Shown here one piece after another: positions 19,249 to 28,057 of a DNA stretch of 64,000 nt. The DNA comes from Planctomycetota bacterium (lineage in GTDB: Bacteria; Planctomycetota; J058; JAJDCQ01): assembly GCA_029260755.1 (NCBI GenBank), contig JAJDCQ010000082.1, positions 1 to 64,000 on the forward strand, in the 5' to 3' direction. Both the position numbers and the translations under genes were made by a program. The notes below the pieces were generated by a model. That model was not told where the DNA came from. It worked only from the letters and a program-made list of their open reading frames with translations, and did not search any database. The stretch's first letter is position 1; every line of letters starts with the position of its first letter.

Positions 19249-20517
19249 ATGCGCCTGCTCGGAAACAAGACGAAGATCCTGCCGAACATCGAGCGGCTCC
19301 TCGCCGCGCGGGGGCAGCGTCCGGGCACCCTGATCGACCTCTTCGCGGGCAGCTCGTCGGTCGGACGTCGGTTCAAGGCGAAGGGGTGGCGGGTCTTCTC
19401 GAACGATCACCTCCCGGCCGCGCACGTCATGGCGATCGCGACGGTCGAGTGCGATGGGCCGCCGGCCCTGCAGCGGTTGCTGGCGGCGCGCTCGATGCGG
19501 CCGGTCGCCGCGCAGGTCCGGCGGCGGGTCGATGACGTCGGCGATCCCGACGCCGCGCCGCTCGCGTGCGTCCTCGAGTGGCTCGCCGACTCGGCGCCGG
19601 ACGAGCCGGGCCTCGTCACCCGGCAGTACAGCCCCGAGGGCCGGGCGGGCCGCCGCTACTTCCGGCCCGAGCACGCTCGCCGGATCGACGCCGCCCTCGC
19701 GGCCATCCGCCGCTTCCGGGCGGAGGGACGCCTCGACCGTCGCGAGCACGCGGTGCTCGTCGCGAGCGTCATCGACGCGGCCGACCGCGTCGCGAACATC
19801 GCCGGGACCTACGGCGCCTACCTCAAGCACTGGCACGGCAACACCGACGCGGCGTGGCAGCTCCGGCCGCCGGCGTTCACCGCGCCGGGCGCCGACGCCC
19901 GGTCGGCTGCGGCGCGGCGGCGCGCGTCGGGCTCGCGCGCGTTCCGGCGCGACGCGAACCGGCTGGCCCGCCGCCTCCGCGGCGAGGTGCTCTACCTCGA
20001 TCCGCCCTACAACCACCGTCAGTACGCGGCGAACTACCACGTCCCGAGCGTCCTCGCCGAGACCTCCGAGCTGCTCGACCCCGAGAGGCTCGCCGCCTAC
20101 GAGGCGCGCCTCTACGGCAAGACGGGCCTCCGCCCCTACGACGGCGAGCGGAGCGCGTACTGCGCGGCGCGCGGCGGCAAGTGGAAGAGCCGCTGCTACG
20201 ACGCGTTCGCGGACCTCCTCGAGGGCGCTCGCGGGCGCGTCGGCGCGGTCGTCGTCTCCTACAACGAGGAGGGCATCCTCGGCCGCGACGAGCTCGCCCA
20301 CCTCCTCGCCCGCTTCGCCCGCGACGGCGGCGAGTTCGACGCCGACCGCGACTTCACCGAGGTCGGCTACCGGAGGTTCCGGAGCGACGCCGATCACGCG
20401 GGGCGGCGGTACCAGGTGGTCGACGGCCGGGCCCGCGACGAGGTCGCCGAGTGGTTGATCTGGTCGAAGGGGAAGCGGGCGCGGCGAATCCGGGGTGGGG
20501 CGCGGGCGGCGGTCTAG
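19249..20517 (+). CDS. D12-class DNA N6-adenine methyltransferase, orphan
   Basis: 422 residues from the ATG at 19249. It transfers methyl groups from SAM to adenine in DNA. The SAM-binding motif LIDLFAGSSSVG is at about residues 28-39 and the catalytic DPPYNHRQY starts at D251. The N-terminal RLLGNKTKILPNI matches the GNK opening of D12 enzymes. The ~210-residue insert between the motifs should hold the target-recognition region. No restriction endonuclease is adjacent, so it looks like an orphan methylase, or one half of a system whose other half is elsewhere. Three copies of repeat family A bracket the gene, hinting at a movable segment. Target sequence unknown. Confidence 0.9.
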   Translation: MRLLGNKTKILPNIERLLAARGQRPGTLIDLFAGSSSVGRRFKAKGWRVFSNDHLPAAHVMAIATVECDGPPALQRLLAARSMRPVAAQVRRRVDDVGDPDAAPLACVLEWLADSAPDEPGLVTRQYSPEGRAGRRYFRPEHARRIDAALAAIRRFRAEGRLDRREHAVLVASVIDAADRVANIAGTYGAYLKHWHGNTDAAWQLRPPAFTAPGADARSAAARRRASGSRAFRRDANRLARRLRGEVLYLDPPYNHRQYAANYHVPSVLAETSELLDPERLAAYEARLYGKTGLRPYDGERSAYCAARGGKWKSRCYDAFADLLEGARGRVGAVVVSYNEEGILGRDELAHLLARFARDGGEFDADRDFTEVGYRRFRSDADHAGRRYQVVDGRARDEVAEWLIWSKGKRARRIRGGARAAV

Positions 20518-20575
20518 GCTCTTCGCTCCTGGAACGGCCCGCGTAACGGCAATGAACCCGTGCCCGGCAACTCGC

Positions 20576-20662
20576 AATCCGCGTAGTCCGCGTAATCCGC
20601 GGTTCCCACTGGGTTCAACGCCGAGAGAGATCGAACCGCGGATTTCGCGGATTACTCGGATT
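20576..20662. repeat. Family A palindromic repeat, copy 2
   Basis: Arms at 20576-20605 and 20633-20662 with a 27-nt loop. They use the same TCCGCG units, about 9 bases apart, as copy 1, with several mismatches. It is preceded by GGCAACTCGC, also present before copy 3, and farther upstream by CTCCTGGAACG near 20526. It starts 58 bases after the methyltransferase stop. Confidence 0.85.
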
Positions 20663-20754
20663 GATTCGGGCGTCGCCGAGCCATTGCCGTCGCGTCGCGG
20701 TACTCCGTCCGAGACTCCTGTTCCTGGAACAGCTCCCGGACGCCGACAACTCGC

Positions 20755-20837
20755 AATCCGCGGAATCCGCGAAATCCGCGGTTCCACTCGTTTCGCGGCG
20801 AGAGAACGAAACCGCGGATTGTTGGATTGGCTGGATT
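20755..20837. repeat. Family A palindromic repeat, copy 3
   Basis: Left arm 20755-20783 and right arm 20810-20837, with GACAACTCGC just before it. The loop CTCG-TTTCGCGG-CGAG is like that of copy 1. CTGTTCCTGGAACAG, a perfect 15-nt palindrome, lies upstream at about 20718-20732, and a second TTCCTGGAAC near 20878. Copies 2 and 3 fill the 374-base gap between the methyltransferase and nucleotidyltransferase genes; nothing else is seen there. Confidence 0.85.
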
Positions 20838-20891
20838 CGTTCCGGTTGGTGCGACGTCACTGCCGTGTCGGCGCTGTTCCTGGAACGACCG

Positions 20892-21794
20892 TCAGAGGCC
20901 CAGACGCTTCCCGCGCTCATCGATCAAGTCCCGCACCTCCCGCAGCGTCTCCACCGCCAGCCCCGGCTCGACGACGCACTCCTCGAGCGATCCGTAGTGA
21001 TGCTCGAGGCATCGCAGCAGCAGCGCCCGGATCGCCGGCTCGTCGGGGCCCCACGGGAGCGGGCTCGCCTCGTAGGCCTTCTCGAGCGCCTTCTCCTTCT
21101 CGGCGGCCCAGGTCCGGATCTCCTCCTCGGTCATCTCGCCGCGCCGGATCGCTTTGAGCTGCTCGCGGTTCCGCTCGAGGTCGAGGTCCTCGCCCGAGAG
21201 GATCTGCTCCGCCTCGTCGAGGAGGCGGACGACGTGGTAGGCGAACTTCAGGTCGAAGCCGTGCTTCTCGACCATCGCCTTGCGCTTCCCCGTGCGCTCC
21301 TTGCTCGCCATTTTCGCGAGCTGGCTGTAGGCGTATCCCTTGAACTTGGGCCACGCGCCGCGGTGCAGGAACAGACGCCGGTTCTCGCGGACGAGCTGGC
21401 CGACGGCCGTCGTGTGCAGGACGCAGCGGGCGGGCGTGAAGAGCGAGTCGATGATGTTCGGGTTGTTCTCCATGCAGAGCGTGAAGAACCGCACGATGTT
21501 GTAGATCGAGACGTCGTAGACCTTCGCGCCGTCCTCGGTCGCTACGTGGTGCTGCTGGAACTGCTCGAAGCGCTTCTGCTGTCGCCCGAAGCCGGGGATC
21601 TCTCCGGCGAGGTGGGGGAAGACGACGTCCTTCGGCGGGATGCAGAAGCCGTAGACGTCGATGTCGCTCGCGTCGTTGCTGACGCCGTAGGCGATCGAGC
21701 CCATCATCGTCTCGTAGTGGACGTTGTCGGCGAGGAAGCGGGGCGGCGACCGGAGCAGGCCGCGCTCGATGAGCTGCGAGACGATCGACGGCAT
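20892..21794 (-). CDS. Stand-alone nucleotidyltransferase (DNA polymerase beta superfamily, COG3541-like)
   Basis: 300 residues from ATG 21792-21794. The nucleotidyltransferase core is clear: GS at residues 32-33 in MMGSIAYG, then D44 and D46 in SDIDVYGF, the G-S-x10-D-x-D pattern that binds metal and NTP. The rest is helical (FTLCMENNPNIIDSLF, FKGYAYSQLAKMASKERTGKR, FDLKFAYHVVRLLDEAEQIL). Proteins of this build are annotated as YcgL/COG3541 nucleotidyltransferases, sometimes near RNA-repair genes. Here neither a ligase nor a kinase partner is adjacent. The substrate is unknown; RNA, tRNA or a protein are all possible. It is convergent with the methyltransferase across the repeats. Confidence 0.85.
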   Translation of the reverse strand: MPSIVSQLIERGLLRSPPRFLADNVHYETMMGSIAYGVSNDASDIDVYGFCIPPKDVVFPHLAGEIPGFGRQQKRFEQFQQHHVATEDGAKVYDVSIYNIVRFFTLCMENNPNIIDSLFTPARCVLHTTAVGQLVRENRRLFLHRGAWPKFKGYAYSQLAKMASKERTGKRKAMVEKHGFDLKFAYHVVRLLDEAEQILSGEDLDLERNREQLKAIRRGEMTEEEIRTWAAEKEKALEKAYEASPLPWGPDEPAIRALLLRCLEHHYGSLEECVVEPGLAVETLREVRDLIDERGKRLGL

Positions 21795-21950
21795 GGGGCT
21801 CTCCTCGACGCGGCGAAGCGGCGGTGTCTGCATCTCGAGACGGGGCCGCCTCGCGTCGCTGTGACGGCACTCTAGATCCCCTGGCGAGATCGTGCACCGG
21901 CGCCTCGGGGGTCGCCTCGAACGGCGCGACGATGCATGATCGAGGGCGAC

Positions 21951-23561
21951 ATGGCCGCGACCCGAACCCAGACGAGCCAGCCGAGCCCCTCGGGCGATCG
22001 GCGGCGGGGCCTGCTCCTCGCCGGGCTCGGCCTCGTCGGGCTGGTCGTCTCGTGCCTCGGCGGCGGCATCGTGATCGCCGTCGGCACGCGGCCCGCCGTC
22101 GACGGCCCGGGCTCGGTCCTCTGGCTGGCGACCCTCGAGCCGGGCACCGACGAGGGGGCGGTCCGGGTCGCGCCGGGGTCTCATGGCTCGACCACGATCG
22201 CGGCGACGGTCGCCGGCGAGCCGCGGCTCGGTCTCATCCTGTCGAACGTGGATGCCCTCTACGATCTGGGCCTCGATCCCGGCGCGAAGCCGGCGATCGC
22301 CCTGATCCGCGTGGGCGAGGGCGGCGTCTTCCGAGACGCGCGGCTGGTCGCGCGCTCGGCGCCCGAGGGCGCCGGGGGGAGCGTGCGTCTCGAGGCGCTC
22401 GCGGTCGGCCGCGACGGCGCGCTCACGATCGCGGGTCGCCTCGCCGGCGCCGTCGAGGTCGGCGGCCGACCCTTCGTCGCGACCGACGGCGCCTACGACG
22501 CCTTCGTCGCGCGCCTCGACCCGGCCGGCGAGCTCGCCTGGGTCCGCCGGAGCGAGGGGGCGGGGGAGCGGCCGACCGGGCTCGCGTCGATCGACGACGG
22601 CGGCGCGCTCGTCGCGGGATCCTACACCGGGACGCCCCGGATCGCGGGGAGCGACCCGCTCCCCGCCGGCTTCCGGATGAGCTTCGTCGCCCGCCTCGAG
22701 CGGACCGGCGATCTGCGGTGGGTCCGCGCCGGCGGGCTCCGGGCGCGACCGCCCGTCGGCCAGGTCGGCTACGAGGCGGCCCCCTCGGTCGCGGCCACCC
22801 CCGACGGCGGCTGCCTCATCACCGCGGACTTCTCGGACATGACGAGCCGGGGAGGCGGCGGAGACGGCCCCGTCTTCGGCATCGAGGAGGACGTCGAGAC
22901 GCAGCTCTCCTGGGATGCGCCCGCCCTCGCGCGCTTTCTCCGAGATGGTGAGCTCCAGTGGGCGAAGGCGGCCGGCGGCGACCTCGTCGCCGCTCATCCC
23001 GACGGCGGGTTCGTTCTGGTCGGGCGAGCCCGCGGCCGTCGATTCGAGCCGCGCGCGGGCGCCGCGGTCCTCGTCGGCGACCCGGTCGCGGCCCGGGCGT
23101 TCATCGCCCGAGTCGGAGACGACGGGACGGTCGACTGGGTCCATCGGATCGGGCGCGATGTCGAGCCCGCCGCGCTCACCGTCGCGCCCGACGGCGAGGT
23201 GATCGTCGCCGGGGCGTTCGCCGGCACCGTCATCCTCGGCCGCGGCGAGCCGACGCATCGCGCGCTCGTCGCCGAGGGCACGCGCGACCTGTTCGTCGCG
23301 GCGTGGCGTCCCGACGGCGCGTTCGCCTGGGCGGTCGATGCCTTCTCGCACCACACCGGCGTGATGGTCGGCGGGCTCGACGTGGCGGCGACCGAGACCC
23401 GCGTTCTGGTGGTCGGCCGGTGGAGCGGGGGCCGGGTGGAGCTCGGCCGCGGCGAGCCGCGCCGCGCGTCTCCCGCCGACGAGGCGGGCACCTTCGTCGT
23501 CGCGCTCCGACGCGGCGACGCCGAAGACGAACCCTCGGGCGGGTCGCCCGGCGGGCGGTAA
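21951..23561 (+). CDS. Membrane-anchored beta-propeller-like protein
   Basis: 536 residues from the ATG at 21951 (GAGGGC just upstream); an ATG five codons earlier is possible. One N-terminal helix at about residues 23-45 (LLLAGLGLVGLVVSCLGGGIVIAVG) anchors it. The exterior part repeats a pattern of Asp-Gly turns followed by FVARLD, FVARLE or FIARVG and then LxWVRR or VDWVHR (AYDAFVARLDPAGELAWVR; MSFVARLERTGDLRWVR; AFIARVGDDGTVDWVH). This is the SBBP-type propeller blade pattern. It probably binds ligands or proteins at the cell surface or in the periplasm. The next gene, another propeller, starts 19 bases downstream. Confidence 0.75.
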   Translation: MAATRTQTSQPSPSGDRRRGLLLAGLGLVGLVVSCLGGGIVIAVGTRPAVDGPGSVLWLATLEPGTDEGAVRVAPGSHGSTTIAATVAGEPRLGLILSNVDALYDLGLDPGAKPAIALIRVGEGGVFRDARLVARSAPEGAGGSVRLEALAVGRDGALTIAGRLAGAVEVGGRPFVATDGAYDAFVARLDPAGELAWVRRSEGAGERPTGLASIDDGGALVAGSYTGTPRIAGSDPLPAGFRMSFVARLERTGDLRWVRAGGLRARPPVGQVGYEAAPSVAATPDGGCLITADFSDMTSRGGGGDGPVFGIEEDVETQLSWDAPALARFLRDGELQWAKAAGGDLVAAHPDGGFVLVGRARGRRFEPRAGAAVLVGDPVAARAFIARVGDDGTVDWVHRIGRDVEPAALTVAPDGEVIVAGAFAGTVILGRGEPTHRALVAEGTRDLFVAAWRPDGAFAWAVDAFSHHTGVMVGGLDVAATETRVLVVGRWSGGRVELGRGEPRRASPADEAGTFVVALRRGDAEDEPSGGSPGGR

Positions 23562-23580
23562 CGGCAGAGAGGCGGACGAC

Positions 23581-25671
23581 ATGCACGGCGACGATCGAAC
23601 CTCGAGCGGGCCCGCGCGGACGATCGGCCTGGCGCTCATCGTGCCCGTCGCGGTCATCGCGGTCATCGCGGCCGCGACGTCGGTGACCGCGGGTGACGGC
23701 GACGACGACCGGAAGAAGCTGCCGACCGGCGCGGTCGTTCGCTTCGGCACGCCTCGATTCGCCGCCGCCGCCGGAGTGACGGCCGCCGCCGTCGCCCCTG
23801 ACGGCGAGACGTTCGCGTTCGGCGGCGCCGAGGGTGAGCTCCACATCGTCCGGGTGCTCGACGAGGAGACGGACCCGGAGCTCGTCGACCCCATCAGCGT
23901 CGAGGTCGGCGTGCCGATCGGAGCGATCGCGTTCTCCCCCGACGGCGCTCGCCTCGTCGTCGGGCCGGGCAAGGGGAGCGACGGCGCCCTCCGGATCGTC
24001 GACGTCGTCGGCGGCTCCGTCGAGGCGAAGCTCGAGGGGCACGAGGGCCTCGTCCGCGAGGTGCTCTGGACCGCGCCGCTCGAGGGGGCCGACGGGCGCG
24101 GACCCGAGGTGATCGTCTCGGGCGGCGACGACCGGACGATCCGGATCTGGGACCCGGTGAAGCGCGCCGAGACGCGCGCGTTCTCCGCCGGCGAGGCGGT
24201 GTGGGCGCTCGCCCTCTCGCCGCGCGCCGACCACGTCGTCTCGGCGGGGCGCGACGGGATGATCGCGTTTCGCGAGGCGGCCTCGGGCGACCTCAGCCGG
24301 CAGCTCGATGGCGGCGAGGGCACGGTCCACGCCTTCGCGTTCGCCCCGGACGGCGAGACGATGGCGAGCGCCCACGAGGACGGCGGCGTTCGCATCTGGA
24401 AGCTCAGCGGCGAGCGGGTCGGGATCTTCCCCGACGCGCGGACGGTCAAGGAGGCGCGCGCCCGGGCGGCCCGCCTGCGGCGCTACGCCCGGAGCGCGGT
24501 GGCGATCGCGTTCGCGCCGGACAGCTCGGCGATCGCGATCGGCAACAGCGACGGCCAGCTCCAGGTCTTCTCGATCGGCTCGGGTCGCGGCGGGCTCGAC
24601 CTGCGAGCGCACGCGGGGGGCGTCGTGGCGGTCGCGTTCGCCGACGATGGAGCGACGATCGTGACCTGCGGCGCGGACGGCGCCGCACGGGCGTGGAGTC
24701 GCGAGAGCGGCGAGGAGCAGGAGCTTCGCCTCTCCTCGGGCGGCCGCGGCGGCGGCGGGGTCGTCACCGGAATCGCCTTCGGCCGGGACGGGCGCGAGGT
24801 GCTGGTCGCCGACGGCGCCCGGGTCTCCCTCTACGACGTCGCGCGCGGCTGGCAGAAGGCGGAGATGAAGCTCGACGTGCCGACCGAACGGATCGTCGGC
24901 GCCTGCTTCGGCGGCTCGGACGCCTCGCCCGAGATCGTCGCGTTCACGACCGACGGCCGGATCGTCCGCTGGCACACCCGGGTCGAGCGGATGATCTCCG
25001 CGACGACCGTCTCGTTGCCGGACCGCGTCTCGGGCGCCGGCCCCGACGGGATCGCGCCCGCGCCGGATCGCAAGCGCGGGGCGGTCTTCCGCGGCGGGAC
25101 GAAGGTCGTCGCGCTCGTCGACTTCGCGACGGCCGAGGTGCGCAAGCGTCTCGAGCACGCCGAGCCGATCCGGTGGGTCGGCTGGACGAGCGGCGCCGTC
25201 GTCACCTGGGCCGCCGATCGCGCGGTCCGGGTCTGGGACCCGCGGAAGGGGCGCCTCATCCGGCGGATCGACGTCGCGCCGGACGACGCCGGCTACCGCG
25301 AGTCGCAGCGTCGGCCGGCGCCCGGCCACGCCATCTCGGCCGACGGGAGGTACCTCGCGCTCGTCGACGGCGACGAGGCCGTGCGCCTGATCGACCTGAC
25401 CGAGGGGACCATCTTCCGACGCCACGTGGTGACCGGCGGACCGAGGCTCGTCGCGTTCTCCCCGGACGGAGAGGTCCTCGCGGTCGCCTGCCACGACGGA
25501 CGGGTCCGGATGAAGGGCGTCCTCGTCGGCAACGACCGCGGCAGCTTCGCCGGCCACGCGGCGGGCGTCTCGGCGCTGGCGTGGACGACCGTCGAGGACG
25601 GAACGCGGATCGCGACGGGGAGCGAGGACACGACGTCGATCGTCTGGGATCCGACGAAGTCCGAGCGCTAG
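23581..25671 (+). CDS. WD40-repeat protein with N-terminal membrane anchor
   Basis: 696 residues. A membrane segment at about residues 14-36 (RTIGLALIVPVAVIAVIAAAT) is followed by repeated WD40-like blades across nearly the whole length. Examples are IAFSPDGARLVVGPG, VSGGDDRTIRIWDPV, FAFAPDGETMASAHEDGGV, RIWKLSG and ATGSEDTTSIVWDPT. The blade count suggests two seven-bladed propellers or one large one. Such proteins act as interaction scaffolds; no catalytic motif is present. It follows the SBBP-like gene by 19 bases and is likely co-transcribed. Repeat family B starts 15 bases after its stop. Confidence 0.85.
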   Translation: MHGDDRTSSGPARTIGLALIVPVAVIAVIAAATSVTAGDGDDDRKKLPTGAVVRFGTPRFAAAAGVTAAAVAPDGETFAFGGAEGELHIVRVLDEETDPELVDPISVEVGVPIGAIAFSPDGARLVVGPGKGSDGALRIVDVVGGSVEAKLEGHEGLVREVLWTAPLEGADGRGPEVIVSGGDDRTIRIWDPVKRAETRAFSAGEAVWALALSPRADHVVSAGRDGMIAFREAASGDLSRQLDGGEGTVHAFAFAPDGETMASAHEDGGVRIWKLSGERVGIFPDARTVKEARARAARLRRYARSAVAIAFAPDSSAIAIGNSDGQLQVFSIGSGRGGLDLRAHAGGVVAVAFADDGATIVTCGADGAARAWSRESGEEQELRLSSGGRGGGGVVTGIAFGRDGREVLVADGARVSLYDVARGWQKAEMKLDVPTERIVGACFGGSDASPEIVAFTTDGRIVRWHTRVERMISATTVSLPDRVSGAGPDGIAPAPDRKRGAVFRGGTKVVALVDFATAEVRKRLEHAEPIRWVGWTSGAVVTWAADRAVRVWDPRKGRLIRRIDVAPDDAGYRESQRRPAPGHAISADGRYLALVDGDEAVRLIDLTEGTIFRRHVVTGGPRLVAFSPDGEVLAVACHDGRVRMKGVLVGNDRGSFAGHAAGVSALAWTTVEDGTRIATGSEDTTSIVWDPTKSER

Positions 25672-25685
25672 CCGGGTCGCGGGCT

Positions 25686-26051
25686 CGCCTTCGGCGAGCA
25701 GGATGTCACCACGGAGACACGGAGGACACGGAGAATTCACGGAGAGAGCGCGGGCAGCGCCTACCGGGGTCGGCTTCGCCTCCGACGGAGGGATGAAACC
25801 ACGGAGGAACGGAGACTCGGAGGAGCAGCCGCGACGCATCAGCCTCCTCGGATCGGGGTTGGCCTGCGGCCTGCTTCGGAGCTGCGCGGCTGGGCCGAGC
25901 CGTCGATCCCTCCTGCGTCCGTTCGAACGCCCGGACGTCCGTCCGCTCAGTCCAACGACGACGCGTCACTCGCCTTCGAGAGATCGGGGCGCTCACGAAG
26001 ATTCTCCGTGTCCTCCGTGTCTCCGTGGTGACATCCTCTTCGCCGAAGGCG
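25686..26051. repeat. Family B long inverted repeat between convergent genes
   Basis: Left arm about 25686-25736 and right arm about 26001-26051 are inverted copies at roughly 49 of 51 positions, separated by 264 bases. Each arm contains CGCCTTCGGCGA-like sequence, AGGATGTCACC and then ACGGAG units spaced 8-11 bases apart. A partial extra copy (CCACGGAGGAACGGAG) lies near 25798. The spacer has no convincing gene. The element exactly fills the gap between convergent genes, so it could also act as a two-way terminator. Confidence 0.9.
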
Positions 26052-26061
26052 AAGCGAGTCG

Positions 26062-26823
26062 CTACCCCTCCTCGCCGTCGTCGCTGTCCTCATCCTCATC
26101 CTCATCGTCGTCATCGTCATCGCCATCGGCGATCTCGCGCAGCAACGACTCGAGGTCGCCGTCGAGGTAGCTCAGGACGAGCCCGCCGTCGCGGGCGTCG
26201 AGCTGGAAGCGGCGGTCGGCGATCTCGACCGGCCCGCCGATGGTGAACACCTCGACCATGAGGCCGGTGCAGACGGTGTCGACGACTCGGGCCGCCACCT
26301 CGGCGAGGTCGAGGTCGAGGCCGGCGATGTCCATCTCGATCTCGGCGAAGCCGAACTTGGGCATCCCGTGGCTCGCGATCACCGCGCCGCCGTCGTCGTC
26401 CTTCTCGACCGCGAAGCCGACGTGGTTCTCGATCTCGGGCTCGCACGTCTCGCCGAAGCTCTCGGCGTCGCGGGCGGCGTGGCCGAGGCGGTCGACGACG
26501 ACGCCGTCGACGCTCTCGGCGAGGGCGGCGGCCACCTGGATCCCGAACTGGACGTGGACGTCCTCCTCGGGCCGATCGTTGGGCTCGATCGTGATCGCGT
26601 ACATCCCCGGCATCGCGTCGAGGATCTCGAGGACCTCGTCCGGCGCCACGGCGCGGAAGCCCTCGTCGAGGACGAACCGTTCGGGCTCCTCGGCGCGGAT
26701 GTGCCGGCTCACCTTCAACCAGCTCGGCGCGTCCTCGACCGCGATCGACTCGGCCGGGAGCTCGTGGTCCTCGGTGTAGACATCGTAGCTGAACGCGATC
26801 GGGACACGGCCGGGGTCGGGCAT
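26062..26823 (-). CDS. Acidic soluble protein with poly-Asp/Glu tail, unrecognised
   Basis: 253 residues. A compact mixed alpha/beta domain (about 1-235) ends in an almost purely acidic tail of Asp/Glu of about 25 residues. The tail is encoded by a low-complexity CATCCTC/CATCGTC run at 26086-26130. The body has the look of a duplicated alpha/beta fold: MYAITIEPNDRPEEDVHVQF, then ASHGMPKFGFAEIEMDIAG. The SHGMPKFGFAEIE segment recalls the DUF4261 family, but that is a weak impression. There is no signal peptide or metal site. It could be a small cytosolic regulator or suppressor of unknown function. It is convergent with the WD40 gene across repeat B. Confidence 0.65.
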   Translation of the reverse strand: MPDPGRVPIAFSYDVYTEDHELPAESIAVEDAPSWLKVSRHIRAEEPERFVLDEGFRAVAPDEVLEILDAMPGMYAITIEPNDRPEEDVHVQFGIQVAAALAESVDGVVVDRLGHAARDAESFGETCEPEIENHVGFAVEKDDDGGAVIASHGMPKFGFAEIEMDIAGLDLDLAEVAARVVDTVCTGLMVEVFTIGGPVEIADRRFQLDARDGGLVLSYLDGDLESLLREIADGDDDDDDEDEDEDSDDGEEG

Positions 26824-26916
26824 CGTCGGGCTCGTTTCTCGTGGAGGACGACGGCGAAGCTCAAGAGCATACCGAATCGCGTTCCCCCGACCAGAGGGCG
26901 TGATCCGGGTCGCGGG

Positions 26917-27921
26917 TTAGCCGTGGATCCGAAGCGCGCCGGAGGCATGGGCGATGAAGCATCCGTCGTGGCTCCACGCGACTCGGCCGGGATGGGACGG
27001 GGCGTCGAGAACCCGGATGGCCCCCCCGTCCGCGGTGCGCACGATGACGACCGGTCCATGGCCCGTGGCGGCCGCGGTCAGTCGACCGTGGGTCGTCACG
27101 GCGATGCCCGTGAGGGCGCGATGCCACTCGGACACGCTCAGGAGAGGGCCGCCGTCGCGTGTGGCCGCTTCGTTCGCGGCGTCGACGGGGCAGATCCGGC
27201 GCGGGCTCTCGCGGCCTGAGACGTCCCAGACGAGGATGGTCCCGTCGTGGCTTCCCGAGACGACGAGCCGACCCGACGCCGCGACGACGATCTCGATGAC
27301 GGAGTCGTCGTGTCGTCCGACCAGCTGGAAGGCGCCGGTGCCGCGCCGGACCAGGACCGCGCCGCTCGCGGTCCCCGCGGCGATGAGCGGGGCGCCCGCG
27401 GTCTCGTCGGGGTCGGGCCCGCAGCCGACCGAGGAGACGGCGCCTTCGCTCCAGGGTGTGGCGATGGGCTCGGTGGCCACCCCGGTCGCCGCGTCCCAGC
27501 GGGTGACCTCGCTCGACCCGGTCGCGGTGAGGATCGTCGAGCCGTCGGGCGTCCACGCCATCGAGCCCCAGGAGCCTCGGGTTCCGAAGCTCGCGATGGG
27601 TTGCTCGGTCGAGCTCGCCGGGTCCCAGACGAAGCCTTCCTGGGCGCTCGTCGAGGCGAGACGGGCGCCGTCGGGGGAGAAGGCGAGCGTTCGAGCGAGG
27701 TAACGATGGCCGAGCTTCACGGTCGCGGCTTCGGCGTCTTCCTGTGGGTTGGCGGCGACCAGGATCCGCCGGGCGTAGCCCGACCACGCGAGTCGTCCGT
27801 CGGGCGCGAACGCGGCGGTGATCCCGTCGGGCCTCTCGGTTGCCCTCAGGGTGGCCACGGCGGCGTCGGGCGGGTCGCCGCGGCGCCGAGCCTCGAGGTC
27901 ACCTCGATCGAGCTGGCGCAC
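26917..27921 (-). CDS. WD40-repeat protein; true start uncertain, TPR-like N-terminus
   Basis: 334 residues from the GTG at 27919-27921, with WD40 blades such as LAFSPDGARLASTSAQEGFV, GSMAWTPDGSTIL and VVSGSHDGTILVWDVSG. The frame stays open and protein-like for 45 more codons up to 28056. It reads LRELERAAAQAPDDPARWRR and then DAAAAWTRVRQLDR, a typical TPR unit. No ATG, GTG or TTG exists in that part. The only candidate is CTG at 28054-28056, one base after the upstream lipoprotein's stop. Either CTG is used through translational coupling, or the TPR unit has been cut off by mutation. A ligand-binding scaffold role is likely. Confidence 0.75.
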   Translation of the reverse strand: MRQLDRGDLEARRRGDPPDAAVATLRATERPDGITAAFAPDGRLAWSGYARRILVAANPQEDAEAATVKLGHRYLARTLAFSPDGARLASTSAQEGFVWDPASSTEQPIASFGTRGSWGSMAWTPDGSTILTATGSSEVTRWDAATGVATEPIATPWSEGAVSSVGCGPDPDETAGAPLIAAGTASGAVLVRRGTGAFQLVGRHDDSVIEIVVAASGRLVVSGSHDGTILVWDVSGRESPRRICPVDAANEAATRDGGPLLSVSEWHRALTGIAVTTHGRLTAAATGHGPVVIVRTADGGAIRVLDAPSHPGRVAWSHDGCFIAHASGALRIHG

Positions 27922-28057
27922 CCGCGTCCACGCCGCGGCCGCGTCGACGACGTGGCCCGCCCGCGCGCGCGCGTCCGCGAGCCGCCGCCAGCGGGCGGGG
28001 TCGTCGGGCGCCTGCGCGGCGGCGCGCTCGAGCTCGCGGAGGGCGGGGTCGAGCAGG

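Noticed and set aside
25686..26051. Family B element as an insertion sequence
   Set aside because: No transposase frame lies between the arms, so at most a non-autonomous element.
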